Source: Sporosarcina sp. PTS2304 | Lineage (GTDB): Bacteria > Bacillota > Bacilli > Bacillales_A > Planococcaceae | Assembly (NCBI RefSeq): GCF_003351785.1 | Contig: NZ_CP031230.1 | Coordinates: forward strand, 806,001 to 870,000 | Direction: 5' to 3' | DNA length: 64,000 bases | Part shown: positions 37,556-46,053 of the stretch, in pieces | Numbering within the stretch: the stretch's first letter is position 1 | Layout of the letters: each line of letters begins with the position of its first letter | Notes under the pieces: generated by a model | Database searches by the model: none | The model's input: only the letters and a program-made list of their open reading frames with translations | What the model was told of the DNA's origin: nothing | Position numbers and translations under genes: made by a program

Positions 37556-37584
37556 CTATTAAAAAGCAGTAAAGGGGAATCCCT

Positions 37585-38220
37585 GTGAAGAATAAACCAG
37601 TCGTGATCGGTATTACAGGCGGCTCGGGCTCCGGTAAGACTAGTGTCACTAAGAAAATTCATGAAGTATTCCAAGGTCACTCCGTTGTTGTGATTGAGCA
37701 AGACGATTATTATAAGGATCAGTCGGAAAAATCGTTGGAAGAAAGACTGCAAACAAATTATGATCATCCATTAGCTTTCGATACGGATTTATTGATTGAA
37801 CACATTCATCAGTTGCTTAACAGGCAGTCCATTCAAAAGCCGACTTATGATTATACGATTCATACGCGCTCTGAAGAAACGGAAATCATTGAATCGCAAG
37901 ACGTCATTATTTTAGAAGGCATTCTCGTGCTGGAAGATGAACGGTTGCGCGACTTAATGGATATTAAATTATTCGTCGATACGGATTCGGATATTCGAAT
38001 TATCCGTAGAATTTTACGAGATATTAATGATCGTGGACGAACGGTGGATTCTGTAATCGATCAATATTTATCCGTTGTGCGCCCTATGCATAATCAGTTT
38101 ATCGAGCCAACGAAAAAATATGCTAATATAATTATTCCAGAAGGCGGCGAGAATGCAGTCGCTATTGACTTAATGGTAACGAAAATAAAAACAATTCTTG
38201 CGTCTACTGAAGAAGTGTAA
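37585..38220 (+). CDS. udk: uridine kinase
   Basis: Phosphorylates uridine and cytidine in pyrimidine salvage. The 211-residue P-loop kinase shows GGSGSGKTS near residue 11, EQDDYYKD near 38, the Y-D-Y substrate motif [10 protein letters not shown] near 90, and LEGILVL near 112. The start is a GTG with AAAGGGGA upstream. Confidence 0.96.
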   Translation: MKNKPVVIGITGGSGSGKTSVTKKIHEVFQGHSVVVIEQDDYYKDQSEKSLEERLQTNYDHPLAFDTDLLIEHIHQLLNRQSIQKPTYDYTIHTRSEETEIIESQDVIILEGILVLEDERLRDLMDIKLFVDTDSDIRIIRRILRDINDRGRTVDSVIDQYLSVVRPMHNQFIEPTKKYANIIIPEGGENAVAIDLMVTKIKTILASTEEV

Positions 38221-38333
38221 TATGATGATGACATAATTTTAACTTAATTCACAAAAAAGTTCGATTATGTCACATAGTTGATAGTAGAGTAGCATAATAT
38301 TTTTCATGAACAGAAATTGAGGAGTGTTGGTAA

Positions 38334-38810
38334 ATGGTTTCAGAAAAGAAATTCCCAATGACGGTAGCGGGAAAGCAAAAATTAGAAGATGAACTAGAAT
38401 ATTTGAAAACGGTTAAACGTAAAGAAGTAGTAGAACGTATTAAAGTTGCGAGAAGCTATGGCGACCTTTCGGAAAACTCCGAGTATGATTCTGCGAAGGA
38501 AGATCAAGCATTTGTAGAGGGGAAGATATCCTCTTTAGAATCTATGATCCGCAATGCGGTGATCATTACAGAAGACGAACTGAATACTGATGAAGTACAG
38601 TTGGGTAAGACGGTAACATTTAAAGAACTGCCAAATGGTGAAGAAGAGACATATACGATTGTAGGTTCCGCTGAAGCGAATCCGGTAGAAGGGTTGATTT
38701 CCAACGATTCACCGATTGCGAAAGCGTTAATCGGACGTAAAAAAGGGGATCGAGTGAAGATTCAAACTCCCGGCGGTGAAATGTCAGTTGAAGTACTCGA
38801 GATAAAATGA
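38334..38810 (+). CDS. greA: transcription elongation factor GreA
   Basis: Rescues backtracked RNA polymerase by stimulating transcript cleavage. The 158-residue protein has an N-terminal antiparallel coiled coil with tip acids in [16 protein letters not shown] near residue 43, and a C-terminal FKBP-like domain ([16 protein letters not shown] near 123). Downstream of udk as in B. subtilis, with a 113-nt gap. Confidence 0.96.
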   Translation: MVSEKKFPMTVAGKQKLEDELEYLKTVKRKEVVERIKVARSYGDLSENSEYDSAKEDQAFVEGKISSLESMIRNAVIITEDELNTDEVQLGKTVTFKELPNGEEETYTIVGSAEANPVEGLISNDSPIAKALIGRKKGDRVKIQTPGGEMSVEVLEIK

Positions 38811-38816
38811 CAAGGT

Positions 38817-38842
38817 ACCGTCTTCTCATAGGCAGAAGGCGG
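38817..38842 (+). terminator. possible terminator after greA
   Basis: ACCGTCTTCT pairs with AGAAGGCGGT (one G-T pair). The T tract after it is poor, so termination efficiency is doubtful. Confidence 0.45.
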
Positions 38843-38916
38843 TATTGCTTTATGTTTATGTACAGATACGTCTATTTGGACAAGTGTACTAGATTTGTAT
38901 AAAAGGAGATGTCAAC

Positions 38917-39690
38917 ATGGCGGATCGAGATCCTAATTTATCTAGGACTTCACGTAAAAAGGGGAACAAGGCAACAAGCGTCAACAAAACGTTAAATATT
39001 TTGATTGGTGTAGTTGTTCTGCTGATTGCTGTTGTCGGAATTACATTTGTTCTGGGTGATGATAAAGAAGAAGCAAAAGAAAATAAGCAGGTTGAATCCG
39101 AGCGAGCAGAGCAAGCACCGATTGAACCAATCTTCGTCGAAGAGGATGACGCTTCAGAAGATTTAGCTTCGTCAGAAAGTCAAAGCACTGAACAAACGAA
39201 TGAAGAAACAGCTGTAGAGCCGGTCCTACCTGAAGAAGAACCTGTAGTAGAAGAAGTGCAACCGGAGCCAGAGCCTGTAGTAGAGCCACAACCTAAGCCG
39301 GAACCGAAACCAGAACCAAAACCAGAACCAAAACCAGAACCAAAACCAGAACCAAAACCAAAACCGGAACCAAAACCGGCAGCGAAAGATCCGGTGAAAA
39401 AATCTGTAGTGGATCCAAATTGGAAGCCTGTAGGCACAAAGCAGACAGGACAACATGAATCTAAATATGATGGTACGTCAGCAGACTGGCATGAGAAGAA
39501 AAAAGCCATTTCGTATGCGACAGGTCAATCAGAAAAAGATTTAATCTATTTACGTATTCAAAATGGTGGAAGTCCTCAAAAAGCAGAGGGAATTGTCACT
39601 ACTCATGATAACTCTAAAAAATATAAAGTATATCTTGAATGGATCGATGGACAAGGCTGGAAACCAGTGAAAATGGATGTATTGAAGTAA
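38917..39690 (+). CDS. yrrS: DUF1510 membrane-anchored protein (YrrS-like) with Pro-Glu-Lys repeat
   Basis: A 257-residue protein. The cytoplasmic basic N-terminus (SRKKGNK) is followed by one transmembrane helix (about 28-47), an acidic linker, a PEPK-type repeat (about residues 113-155), and a C-terminal DUF1510 domain (WKPVGTKQTG to the end). The repeat would be an extended wall-spanning stalk holding the terminal domain away from the membrane (inference). B. subtilis YrrS lies after greA too, with a shorter linker. AAAGGAG precedes the ATG. Confidence 0.85.
   Translation: MADRDPNLSRTSRKKGNKATSVNKTLNILIGVVVLLIAVVGITFVLGDDKEEAKENKQVESERAEQAPIEPIFVEEDDASEDLASSESQSTEQTNEETAVEPVLPEEEPVVEEVQPEPEPVVEPQPKPEPKPEPKPEPKPEPKPEPKPKPEPKPAAKDPVKKSVVDPNWKPVGTKQTGQHESKYDGTSADWHEKKKAISYATGQSEKDLIYLRIQNGGSPQKAEGIVTTHDNSKKYKVYLEWIDGQGWKPVKMDVLK
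39287..39381 (+). repeat. codon repeat encoding PEPK units
   Basis: Near-perfect 12-bp repeats (GAACCAAAACCA) inside yrrS encode successive PEPK units. Such tracts change length by slippage without shifting the frame. Confidence 0.85.
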
Positions 39691-39704
39691 CTATGAGTCA
39701 ACAA

Positions 39705-39754
39705 AAGATCCGGGTGAGTGAAATGCAAAAGTGCACTACACTTACCCGGATCTT
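39705..39754. terminator. strong hairpin between yrrS and mtnN
   Basis: AAGATCCGGGTGAGTG at 39705-39720 pairs with CACTTACCCGGATCTT at 39739-39754 (one G-T). A T-run is absent on the plus strand, so it may be an attenuator or mRNA 3' end rather than a classical terminator. Confidence 0.5.
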
Positions 39755-39798
39755 AAAAGTTACAGTGCTACAATGAATGATTGAAGGAGAGGAACTGT

Positions 39799-40491
39799 AT
39801 GAAAATCGCTATCGTAGGCGCTATGGAAGAAGAAGTTGAAATACTGCGTAGAGAAATCGGATTAGGAAAAATCACAACTATTGCCAATTGTGAATTCATC
39901 GAAGGGAAAGTCGGTAAGCATCAGGTCATCGTGACAAAAAGCGGGATCGGTAAAGTAAACGCTGCCATGGCGACGACTATTTTACTACAAAACTATAAGC
40001 CTGATGTAGTGTTAAACACAGGTTCAGCGGGCGGCACACATCCTGATCTAGAAGTAGGGACAGTCGTGATTTCAGATTATGTCCTACATCATGACGTGGA
40101 CGTTACAGCGTTCGGTTATGAATTAGGGCAAGTACCGCAACTGCCTGCAAGTTTCCCTTCAGATCCCAATTTAATCAATTTAGCAAGAGAAGCCGTAGTA
40201 GAACTTGATACATACGAGCACGCAGTCGGAAGCATTGCCTCCGCAGATACATTCATGTCAGATCCAGAAAACGTCATGCGGGTAAAAAAGAGGTTTCCTC
40301 GAGTGATCGCTGTAGAAATGGAAGCTGCTGCCGTCGCGCAAGTTTGCTATCAATTCCAAACGAAGTGCGTAGTCATTCGCGCGCTATCAGACATCGCTGG
40401 AAAAGAATCAACAGTCAGCTTCGACGAATTTTTACCACTCGCTGCCAAACACTCGTCACAGATTGTTTTGCGAGTCATCTCGAAACTTTAA
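39799..40491 (+). CDS. mtnN: 5'-methylthioadenosine/S-adenosylhomocysteine nucleosidase
   Basis: Cleaves MTA, SAH and 5'-deoxyadenosine to adenine plus the thioribosyl sugar, detoxifying SAM by-products. The 230-residue protein has IVGAMEEEVE at the N-terminus, SGIGKVNAAM near 48, NTGSAGG near 72, VEMEAAAVAQ near 172, and the catalytic aspartate in ALSDIAG near 197. GAAGGAGAGG fits the ATG at 39799. In B. subtilis mtnN sits with cysteine-synthesis genes (yrrT, yrhA, yrhB), absent here. Confidence 0.95.
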   Translation: MKIAIVGAMEEEVEILRREIGLGKITTIANCEFIEGKVGKHQVIVTKSGIGKVNAAMATTILLQNYKPDVVLNTGSAGGTHPDLEVGTVVISDYVLHHDVDVTAFGYELGQVPQLPASFPSDPNLINLAREAVVELDTYEHAVGSIASADTFMSDPENVMRVKKRFPRVIAVEMEAAAVAQVCYQFQTKCVVIRALSDIAGKESTVSFDEFLPLAAKHSSQIVLRVISKL

Positions 40492-40558
40492 CGGTTCTAT
40501 GGTAAAATTAATAAGTAGACAACGTAATAGATCGTTTCGTTGAGAGGAGGGACAACCA

Positions 40559-40639
40559 ATGGGATTCCTAATGGGTGGGATATTTGTAGTAACAGCTGTA
40601 TTGGCGGCAGTAATTTTACGTGAGGTCAAAGCAGACTAA
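40559..40639 (+). CDS. 26-residue putative membrane peptide
   Basis: Found by reading the gap after mtnN. GAGAGGAGGGACAACC ends just before an ATG at 40559, and the 26 codons begin MGFLMGGIFVVTAVL and end LREVKAD. A single hydrophobic helix fills residues 3-20, then a short charged tail, as in known bacterial small membrane proteins. A strong terminator follows immediately, and a TAAAAT-like -10 lies near 40503. I do not recognise it. Confidence 0.55.
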   Translation: MGFLMGGIFVVTAVLAAVILREVKAD

Positions 40640-40649
40640 CAACCAAAAT

Positions 40650-40706
40650 AAAGCGTTTCCGATAGCCAAGGGCCACCCCTTCGCAAACCAATCGGAAACG
40701 CTTTTT
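40650..40706. terminator. rho-independent terminator
   Basis: AAAGCGTTTCCGAT at 40650-40663 pairs with ATCGGAAACGCTTT at 40691-40704, followed by T. It ends the mtnN-small peptide unit just before the 120-bp repeat array. Confidence 0.85.
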
Positions 40707-40710
40707 ACAT

Positions 40711-41231
40711 CCAAAAGCGAAAACGCCGTATAGGCTCGACAGGCGTTGGAAGACGTACCACAAAGGCGCATTTTGCCTTTTTGGTACGTCTGAAACGACC
40801 CGAGAGCCTGGCGTTAGCAGCTAGATGACACCAAAAGCGAAAACGCCGTATAGGCTCGACAGGCGTTGGAAGACGTACCACAAAGGCGCATTTTGCCTTT
40901 TTGGTCCGTCTGAAACGACCCGAGAGCCTGGCGTTAGCAGCTAGATGACACCAAAAGCGAAAACGCCGTATAGGCTCGACAGGCGTTGGAAGACGTACCA
41001 CAAAGGCGCATTTTGCCTTTTTGGTCCGTCTGAAACGACCCGAGAGCCTGGCGTTAGCAGCTAGATGACACCAAAAGCGAAAACGCCGTATAGGCTCGAC
41101 AGGCGTTGGAAGACGTACCACAAAGGCGCATTTTGCCTTTTTGGTCCGTCTGAAACGACCCGAGAGCCTGGCGTTAGCAGCTAGATGACACCAAAAGCGA
41201 AAACGCCGTATAGGCTCGACAGGCGTTGGAA
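40711..41231. repeat. array C: 120-bp hairpin repeat, four copies plus a partial
   Basis: Units start with CCAAAAGCGAAAACGCCG at 40711, 40831, 40951, 41071 and 41191 (partial), exactly 120 bp apart. Copies 2-4 look identical; copy 1 differs by one base (GGTACGTC against GGTCCGTC). Each unit is a long palindrome. AACGCC-gtat-AGGCTC pairs with GAGCCTGGCGTT outside; GACGTACC with GGTACGTC and AAAGGC with GCCTTTTT inside. Lies between convergent mtnN and sigK. The 120-bp period leaves an open minus-strand frame that I do not consider a gene. Confidence 0.95.
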
Positions 41232-41293
41232 GTCTTACCGAACAGGGGCGTTCTTTGCACCTTTTCAAGTAATGTAAACATTCACAAAGAAAA

Positions 41294-41992
41294 CTACTGA
41301 TACTCATGTCTGAAAGACTGATATAATTTGACAATCGCACGTTTTTCAATACGAGAAACATAACTTCTTGAAATATTCAACTGCTCGGCAATCTCTTTTT
41401 GCGTCATCGGCTGATCATCTAATAAACCATACCGTCGTTGAATAATTTCAAGTTCGCGTGAATCCAGTTTACTTAAATGTTTATACAGCCGTTCTTTTTG
41501 TTCGTTTTCTTCAACGGTTTGTTGGGGTGGGATATCGTCAGTTTGGAGTAGGTCTGCAATTTCCAATGATTGGCCGTCTTTATCCAGGCCGATAGGTTCG
41601 TAGAGGGATACATCTTTTTGAACTTTTTTCTGCGTGCGTAAATACATAAGGATTTCATTTTCGATACAGCGAGCAGCGTATGTCGCAAGCTTTGTCTTAC
41701 GATCAGGCGTAAAACTGTTGATGGCTTTCATCAATCCGATCGCACCGATTGAAATATAGTCATCCAACAACTCATGTTTGGGCTGGAACTTTTTGACGAT
41801 GTGTGCAACCAACCGCATATTATGTTCAATAAGTTCATCGCGTGCACTTTCATCACCTTCCGCTAATCGTCTCAGGCATTCCGCTTCCTCAGCTTTGGAT
41901 AGCGGACGAAGGAATGCTTGCCCCCTGATGTAACCGATTAACGCGGGGATTTCTAACCATAATTGCATGAGGGCCATGAAAAACCCGCTCAT
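41294..41992 (-). CDS. sigK: sporulation sigma factor SigK, uninterrupted
   Basis: The late mother-cell sigma factor controlling coat, cortex and lysis genes. The 232-residue protein includes an N-terminal pro-like hydrophobic segment (FFMALMQLWLEIPALIGYI), region 2 (IEHNMRLVAHIVKKF and TKLATYAARCIENEILM), and region 4 helix-turn-helix (MTQKEIAEQLNISRSYVSRIEKRA). Closest by eye to SigK rather than SigE. In B. subtilis the gene is split by the skin prophage-like element; here it is one continuous frame. GGAGGTGG precedes the ATG. Confidence 0.92.
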   Translation of the reverse strand: MSGFFMALMQLWLEIPALIGYIRGQAFLRPLSKAEEAECLRRLAEGDESARDELIEHNMRLVAHIVKKFQPKHELLDDYISIGAIGLMKAINSFTPDRKTKLATYAARCIENEILMYLRTQKKVQKDVSLYEPIGLDKDGQSLEIADLLQTDDIPPQQTVEENEQKERLYKHLSKLDSRELEIIQRRYGLLDDQPMTQKEIAEQLNISRSYVSRIEKRAIVKLYQSFRHEYQ

Positions 41993-42107
41993 GTAACCAC
42001 CTCCGTTTATTGGTATATTACCTTATGCAAATAACAACGTATCTAGCACTTTAGAAGAAAAGCAACGAAATTAGTCATAGTTGTGCGTGCATAAACCGCA
42101 ACTATGT

Positions 42108-42113
42108 TATAAT
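42108..42113 (+). promoter_or_regulatory. -10 element of the yqeG operon
   Basis: TATAAT lies 36 nt upstream of the yqeG GTG. No good -35 is visible at 17 nt, so the complete promoter is uncertain. Confidence 0.5.
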
Positions 42114-42148
42114 CAGACAAGAATTTGTTGTAGGGCGGAGAGGATATT

Positions 42149-42664
42149 GTGTTAAAACAATTTTTGCCGAGTGCATATGTTAAATCAGTGTTGCTTATTA
42201 AACCTGAAACACTTGTTGAAAATGGCATCAAAGGCATTATTACGGATTTAGATAATACACTCGTTGAATGGGATCGCGCTGATGCTACGGAAGATATTAT
42301 GGCCTGGTTTGAATCGATGCGCGTTGCAGGTTTGCAAGTTGCGGTTGTTTCTAATAATAATATAGAACGCGTCCGTCACTTTTGTGATCCGTTAGGTATT
42401 CCTTATATTTGTGAAGCGAGGAAACCAATGACGAGATCATTTCATCAGGCTGTAGCTACATTAGGTTTGCCGAAAGAACAAGTAGTGATGATTGGTGATC
42501 AGTTATTGACAGATGTGTTGGGAGCGAACCGTGCAGGAATGCAAGTGATATTAGTCGTTCCTGTAGCCAGTTCAGATGCGCCGATTACAAAATTCAATCG
42601 TGCGATCGAACGTAGAATTATGGCGCGATTTAAAAGAAAAGGATTACTTACGTGGGAGGACTAA
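42149..42664 (+). CDS. yqeG: YqeG family HAD-type phosphatase
   Basis: A HAD-superfamily phosphatase of 171 residues. The nucleophile motif is ITDLDNTLVEWD near residue 31, motif II is VVSNNN near 66, and motif III is the lysine of ARKPMTR followed by MIGDQLLTDVLGA near 115. Eukaryotic and cyanobacterial relatives act on phosphatidylglycerol phosphate, and a similar role is possible here. The start is a GTG after GGAGAGGA. It leads the conserved yqeG-yqeM cluster. Confidence 0.9.
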   Translation: MLKQFLPSAYVKSVLLIKPETLVENGIKGIITDLDNTLVEWDRADATEDIMAWFESMRVAGLQVAVVSNNNIERVRHFCDPLGIPYICEARKPMTRSFHQAVATLGLPKEQVVMIGDQLLTDVLGANRAGMQVILVVPVASSDAPITKFNRAIERRIMARFKRKGLLTWED

Positions 42665-42666
42665 AT

Positions 42667-43767
42667 TTGGAATTAATCAAGTGTATCGGGTGCGGTATAA
42701 CGATCCAAACGACAGACAAAACAGCGGAAGGCTACGCGCCACCCGCATCTTTGGAAAAAGAAGATGTTATCTGTCAACGATGCTTTAAATTGCGTAACTA
42801 TAATGAATTACAGCCAGTGTCCTTATCAGGAGACGATTTTTTAGCGATTCTAAATGGAATTGGTGAAAAGCAAGGACTGATTGTGAAAGTGGTCGATATT
42901 TTCGACTTTAATGGCAGCTGGATCAATGGATTACACCGCTTTGTAGGAAATAAAGATATATTATTAATCGGTAATAAATCGGATATTCTGCCGAAAGCGA
43001 TTAATCCGCAACGTGTGAAGAACTGGATGAAGGCAGAAGCCGCAAAACTTGGGTTAAAGCCAATCGATGTACTCCTTGTCTCAGCAGTAAAGGGTGCAGG
43101 CATGAGCGAAGCACTCGACGCTATTGAAACGTATCGAAAAGGCAAAGATGTCTACGTAGTCGGCTGTACAAATGTTGGGAAATCCACATTTATTAACCGT
43201 ATTATTAAAAACGCAACAGGAATGGAAGATATTATTACGACTTCTTATTTTCCTGGCACGACGTTAGATGTAGTGGAGATTCCATTGGATGATGGGAAAT
43301 CATTAATCGATACACCAGGAATTATTAATGATCATCAAATCGCGCATGATTTAGATGCACAGGATTTGAAAGTCATCACACCGAAAAAAGAATTGAAGCC
43401 GAAAGTCTATCAGCTGAATGCAGAGCAGACGATATTTATCGCTGGTCTGGCACGTTTTGACTTTATACAAGGAGATCGTTCTTCATTCAACTTTTATGTA
43501 GCGAACGGTTTAACACTTCACAGGACGAAGCTGGAAAATGCGGATGACTTATATGAGAAGCATGTAGGTGAAATGCTGTCGCCACCTAGTACGGCATCGC
43601 TTGCAAAGTTACCGCCACTCGTTCGTCATGAGTTTTCTATTAAGCAAGCGAAAACAGACCTGGTCATATCTGGATTAGGTTGGATTACGATCCAACATGC
43701 TAATGTTAAAGTGGCAGTACACGCTCCTAAAGGTGTAAATGTTATGATTAGACCTTCACTCATTTAA
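42667..43767 (+). CDS. yqeH: ribosome biogenesis GTPase YqeH
   Basis: A circularly permuted GTPase needed for 30S subunit assembly. An N-terminal zinc finger (CIGCG...CQRCF) is followed by motifs in permuted order: G4 GNKSD near residue 103, G5 VSAVKG near 140, G1 GCTNVGKST near 170, and G3 DTPGII near 215. A C-terminal RNA-binding domain follows. I choose TTG 42667, 6 nt after GGGAGGA and two bases after the yqeG stop. The GTG at 42652 would add five residues overlapping yqeG. Confidence 0.94.
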   Translation: MELIKCIGCGITIQTTDKTAEGYAPPASLEKEDVICQRCFKLRNYNELQPVSLSGDDFLAILNGIGEKQGLIVKVVDIFDFNGSWINGLHRFVGNKDILLIGNKSDILPKAINPQRVKNWMKAEAAKLGLKPIDVLLVSAVKGAGMSEALDAIETYRKGKDVYVVGCTNVGKSTFINRIIKNATGMEDIITTSYFPGTTLDVVEIPLDDGKSLIDTPGIINDHQIAHDLDAQDLKVITPKKELKPKVYQLNAEQTIFIAGLARFDFIQGDRSSFNFYVANGLTLHRTKLENADDLYEKHVGEMLSPPSTASLAKLPPLVRHEFSIKQAKTDLVISGLGWITIQHANVKVAVHAPKGVNVMIRPSLI

Positions 43768-43790
43768 TTGACTGCAGGAGGGGAATTGAG

Positions 43791-44615
43791 ATGAAAAAGT
43801 GGTATGCTGTGTTAGGCGATCCGATTGCACAATCGATGTCACCTACTATGCATGATCAATGGTTTCTTGAAAATGAATGGAATGCGAGTTATATACCGAT
43901 TCTTGTCACTCCGGAAAATCTCGGACAAGCAATACAAAGTTTGCGAACGCTTGGCTGTAGTGGATGGAATGTAACGGTGCCGCATAAGCAAGCTATTATT
44001 CCATTTTTAGACGAGGTAGATGAAGCGGCTGCGCATATGAATGCAGTTAATACGGTGTATCGAACGGCCGATGGAAAACTGGTGGGCACGAATACGGACG
44101 GCAGAGGATTCGTAAAATCATTGCAAGAATTTGCGGGTGAGAGTGAAAATAATTCTGTTCTATTAATTGGTGCAGGCGGTGCAGCGAGAGGTATAGCGCA
44201 CGCACTACAATCGGCTGGCTATGGTCCATTATATTTCACTAATCGTACAACGTCCAAAGCTGCGGAACTTGCTTCTGAAATGGAAAATGCGCATGTTCTG
44301 TCTGTTGAACAAGCACAACAGAAAATGGGGGAGTTTGGTCTAGTCGTACAAACTACATCCGTTGGTATGAACTTTGCTCAGTCTGGCATGCCATTACATC
44401 CTAAAGGGGTCAGCAAAGATGCGGTAGTCGCGGATATCATCTATAACCCATTGGAAACAGAGTTTTTACGTGAAGCTAGACTAGCCGGTGCAAAAACGAT
44501 GAATGGCGTAGGAATGTTCGTCCATCAAGGAGCGCTTGCATTCGAGAAATGGACAAATGTCTATCCAAATACAAAAAAGATGATTCAGACGATTACAATG
44601 AAAGTGGGAGGGTAA
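43791..44615 (+). CDS. aroE: shikimate dehydrogenase
   Basis: NADP-dependent reduction of 3-dehydroshikimate to shikimate in aromatic amino acid synthesis. The 274-residue protein shows DPIAQSMSPTMHD near residue 8 (shikimate binding), the catalytic lysine in NVTVPHKQA near 65, NTDGRGF near 100, and nucleotide-binding GAGGAARGI near 128. AGGAGGGG precedes the ATG. Confidence 0.95.
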   Translation: MKKWYAVLGDPIAQSMSPTMHDQWFLENEWNASYIPILVTPENLGQAIQSLRTLGCSGWNVTVPHKQAIIPFLDEVDEAAAHMNAVNTVYRTADGKLVGTNTDGRGFVKSLQEFAGESENNSVLLIGAGGAARGIAHALQSAGYGPLYFTNRTTSKAAELASEMENAHVLSVEQAQQKMGEFGLVVQTTSVGMNFAQSGMPLHPKGVSKDAVVADIIYNPLETEFLREARLAGAKTMNGVGMFVHQGALAFEKWTNVYPNTKKMIQTITMKVGG

Positions 44616-44617
44616 AC

Positions 44618-44908
44618 ATGTTAACAAGTAAACAAAAAAGTTTTTTACGTAGTGAAGCGCATCATTTAGACCCAATCTTCCAAATTGGAAAGAGCGGATT
44701 GACTGATGCGATCTTAGCACAAATTGACGAAGCGCTGGAAGCACGCGAATTATTAAAAGTAAGTGTCCTTCAAAATTGTGAAGAAGATAAAAAAGAAATC
44801 GCTGAAAAAATTGGTGCACATAAACAAATTGAAGTAGTTCAAGTAATTGGCAATGTCATTGTCCTTTACAGAGAATCTACAGAAAAGAAACGCATTCAAT
44901 TACCGTAA
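44618..44908 (+). CDS. yhbY: CRM-domain RNA-binding protein YhbY (YqeI)
   Basis: A 96-residue single CRM domain protein associated with pre-50S particles. It has the typical FLRSEAHHLDPIFQIGKSGL N-terminal block with the GxxG loop, and GNVIVLYR at the C-terminus. GGGAGGG ends 6 nt before the ATG at 44618, two bases after aroE; the longer open frame upstream lies inside aroE. Confidence 0.93.
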   Translation: MLTSKQKSFLRSEAHHLDPIFQIGKSGLTDAILAQIDEALEARELLKVSVLQNCEEDKKEIAEKIGAHKQIEVVQVIGNVIVLYRESTEKKRIQLP

Positions 44909-44918
44909 GGAGAATCAG

Positions 44919-45500
44919 ATGAAACGAATCGGCATCTTGGGTGGTACATTCAATCCACCGCATACCGGACATTTACTGATTGCCAATGAAGTGCGCTATG
45001 CATGTGCTTTGGACGAAGTGTGGCTAATGCCAGCTGCGATTCCTCCGCATAAGTCAACCGCTGGAGATGCGACGGCTGCACAGCGTTTACAGATGGTGAA
45101 ATTAGCTGTTGATGATTTGGAAGGATTACGTGCTTCGGCTTTTGAAATTGAACGTGGCGGTGTTTCTTATACATTTGATACGATGTCTCAATTAGTAGAG
45201 GAAGAACCGGATGTTGAATTTCATTTTATAATAGGCGGTGATATGATTGATCAGTTGTCGTCATGGTATCGCATCGAAGACTTACTGAAAATCATTACGT
45301 TTGTCGGTGTCAGACGTCCAGGTGCGAAGAGTAGTTCTGAATTACCTGTTCAGCTAGTAGAAACACCACAGCTTGATTTATCATCCACTTTGATTCGACA
45401 GCGCTTCTTGAATGGAGGCACGGTTCAATTATTGCTTCCGTCAGCTGTCGAGGCATACATTCGAGAGGAGAGATTATATGGATCTTCAACAAGTTCGTGA
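44919..45500 (+). CDS. nadD: nicotinate-nucleotide adenylyltransferase
   Basis: Adenylates nicotinate mononucleotide to deamido-NAD, downstream of the NadA/NadC step encoded at 17.8-19.7 kb. The nucleotidyltransferase motif GGTFNPPHTGHL is near residue 7 and the second motif SSTLIRQRF near 160. It has 193 residues. AAGGAG precedes the ATG at 44919, 10 nt after yhbY. The 3' end overlaps yqeK by 23 nt. Confidence 0.94.
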   Translation: MKRIGILGGTFNPPHTGHLLIANEVRYACALDEVWLMPAAIPPHKSTAGDATAAQRLQMVKLAVDDLEGLRASAFEIERGGVSYTFDTMSQLVEEEPDVEFHFIIGGDMIDQLSSWYRIEDLLKIITFVGVRRPGAKSSSELPVQLVETPQLDLSSTLIRQRFLNGGTVQLLLPSAVEAYIREERLYGSSTSS

Positions 45501-46050
45501 TGACCTAAAGCAACGATTGCCAAAGGAACGATACGAGCACGTATTACGTGTGACAGAAACAGCGAAGAAGTTAGCTGAAAAAGCAGGTGTTTCCGTAGAA
45601 AAAGCCGAAATTGCCAGCTTATTTCATGATTATGCCAAGTTTATGAACAAAAATGAATTATTGGAATTGCTGTCACGCGATGAGGAATATGAACTCTATT
45701 CAAAATATCATTCAGAGCTATGGCATGCGCCGGTAGGAGCGTTGCTAGCGAAAGAAAAATATGGCGTAGAAGATGAAGATATTTTACAAGCGGTACGTTT
45801 TCATACGACAGGTCGTGCGGGAATGAGCGATTTAGAAAAAGTTATTTATATTGCAGATTTAGTTGAGCCTGGTCGAAAATTTCCAGGTGTTGCAGACTTA
45901 CGTGAGCGCATCGAGGGTGAGTCACTCGAAGATCAAATGACAGAATGTATTCAGCATACGTTTAAGTTTTTAGTTCATCAGTACGCTGTTATTTTTCCAA
46001 ATTCATTTGATTGCTATAATGAACACGTACGCAGAAGAAAGGAACAGTGA
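45478..46050 (+). CDS. yqeK: HD-domain Ap4A hydrolase YqeK
   Basis: A 190-residue HD-domain metalloenzyme. B. subtilis YqeK is reported to split diadenosine tetraphosphate symmetrically. Metal-ligand motifs: ERYEHVLRVTETA near 21, LFHDYAKFM near 55, ELWHAPVGA near 85, RFHTTGRAGMS near 110, and YIADLVEPGR near 128. Its ATG at 45478 lies inside nadD with GAGAGGAGAG before it, indicating translational coupling. Confidence 0.92.
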   Translation: MDLQQVRDDLKQRLPKERYEHVLRVTETAKKLAEKAGVSVEKAEIASLFHDYAKFMNKNELLELLSRDEEYELYSKYHSELWHAPVGALLAKEKYGVEDEDILQAVRFHTTGRAGMSDLEKVIYIADLVEPGRKFPGVADLRERIEGESLEDQMTECIQHTFKFLVHQYAVIFPNSFDCYNEHVRRRKEQ

Positions 46051-46053
46051 AAT

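Noticed and set aside
39180-39509. Gly/Ser-rich minus-strand frame opposite yrrS
   Set aside because: Antisense reading of the PEPK repeat; no initiation signals.
40705-41361. 218-codon minus-strand frame through array C
   Set aside because: A direct consequence of the 120-bp period; it runs into the 3' end of sigK and has no ribosome site.
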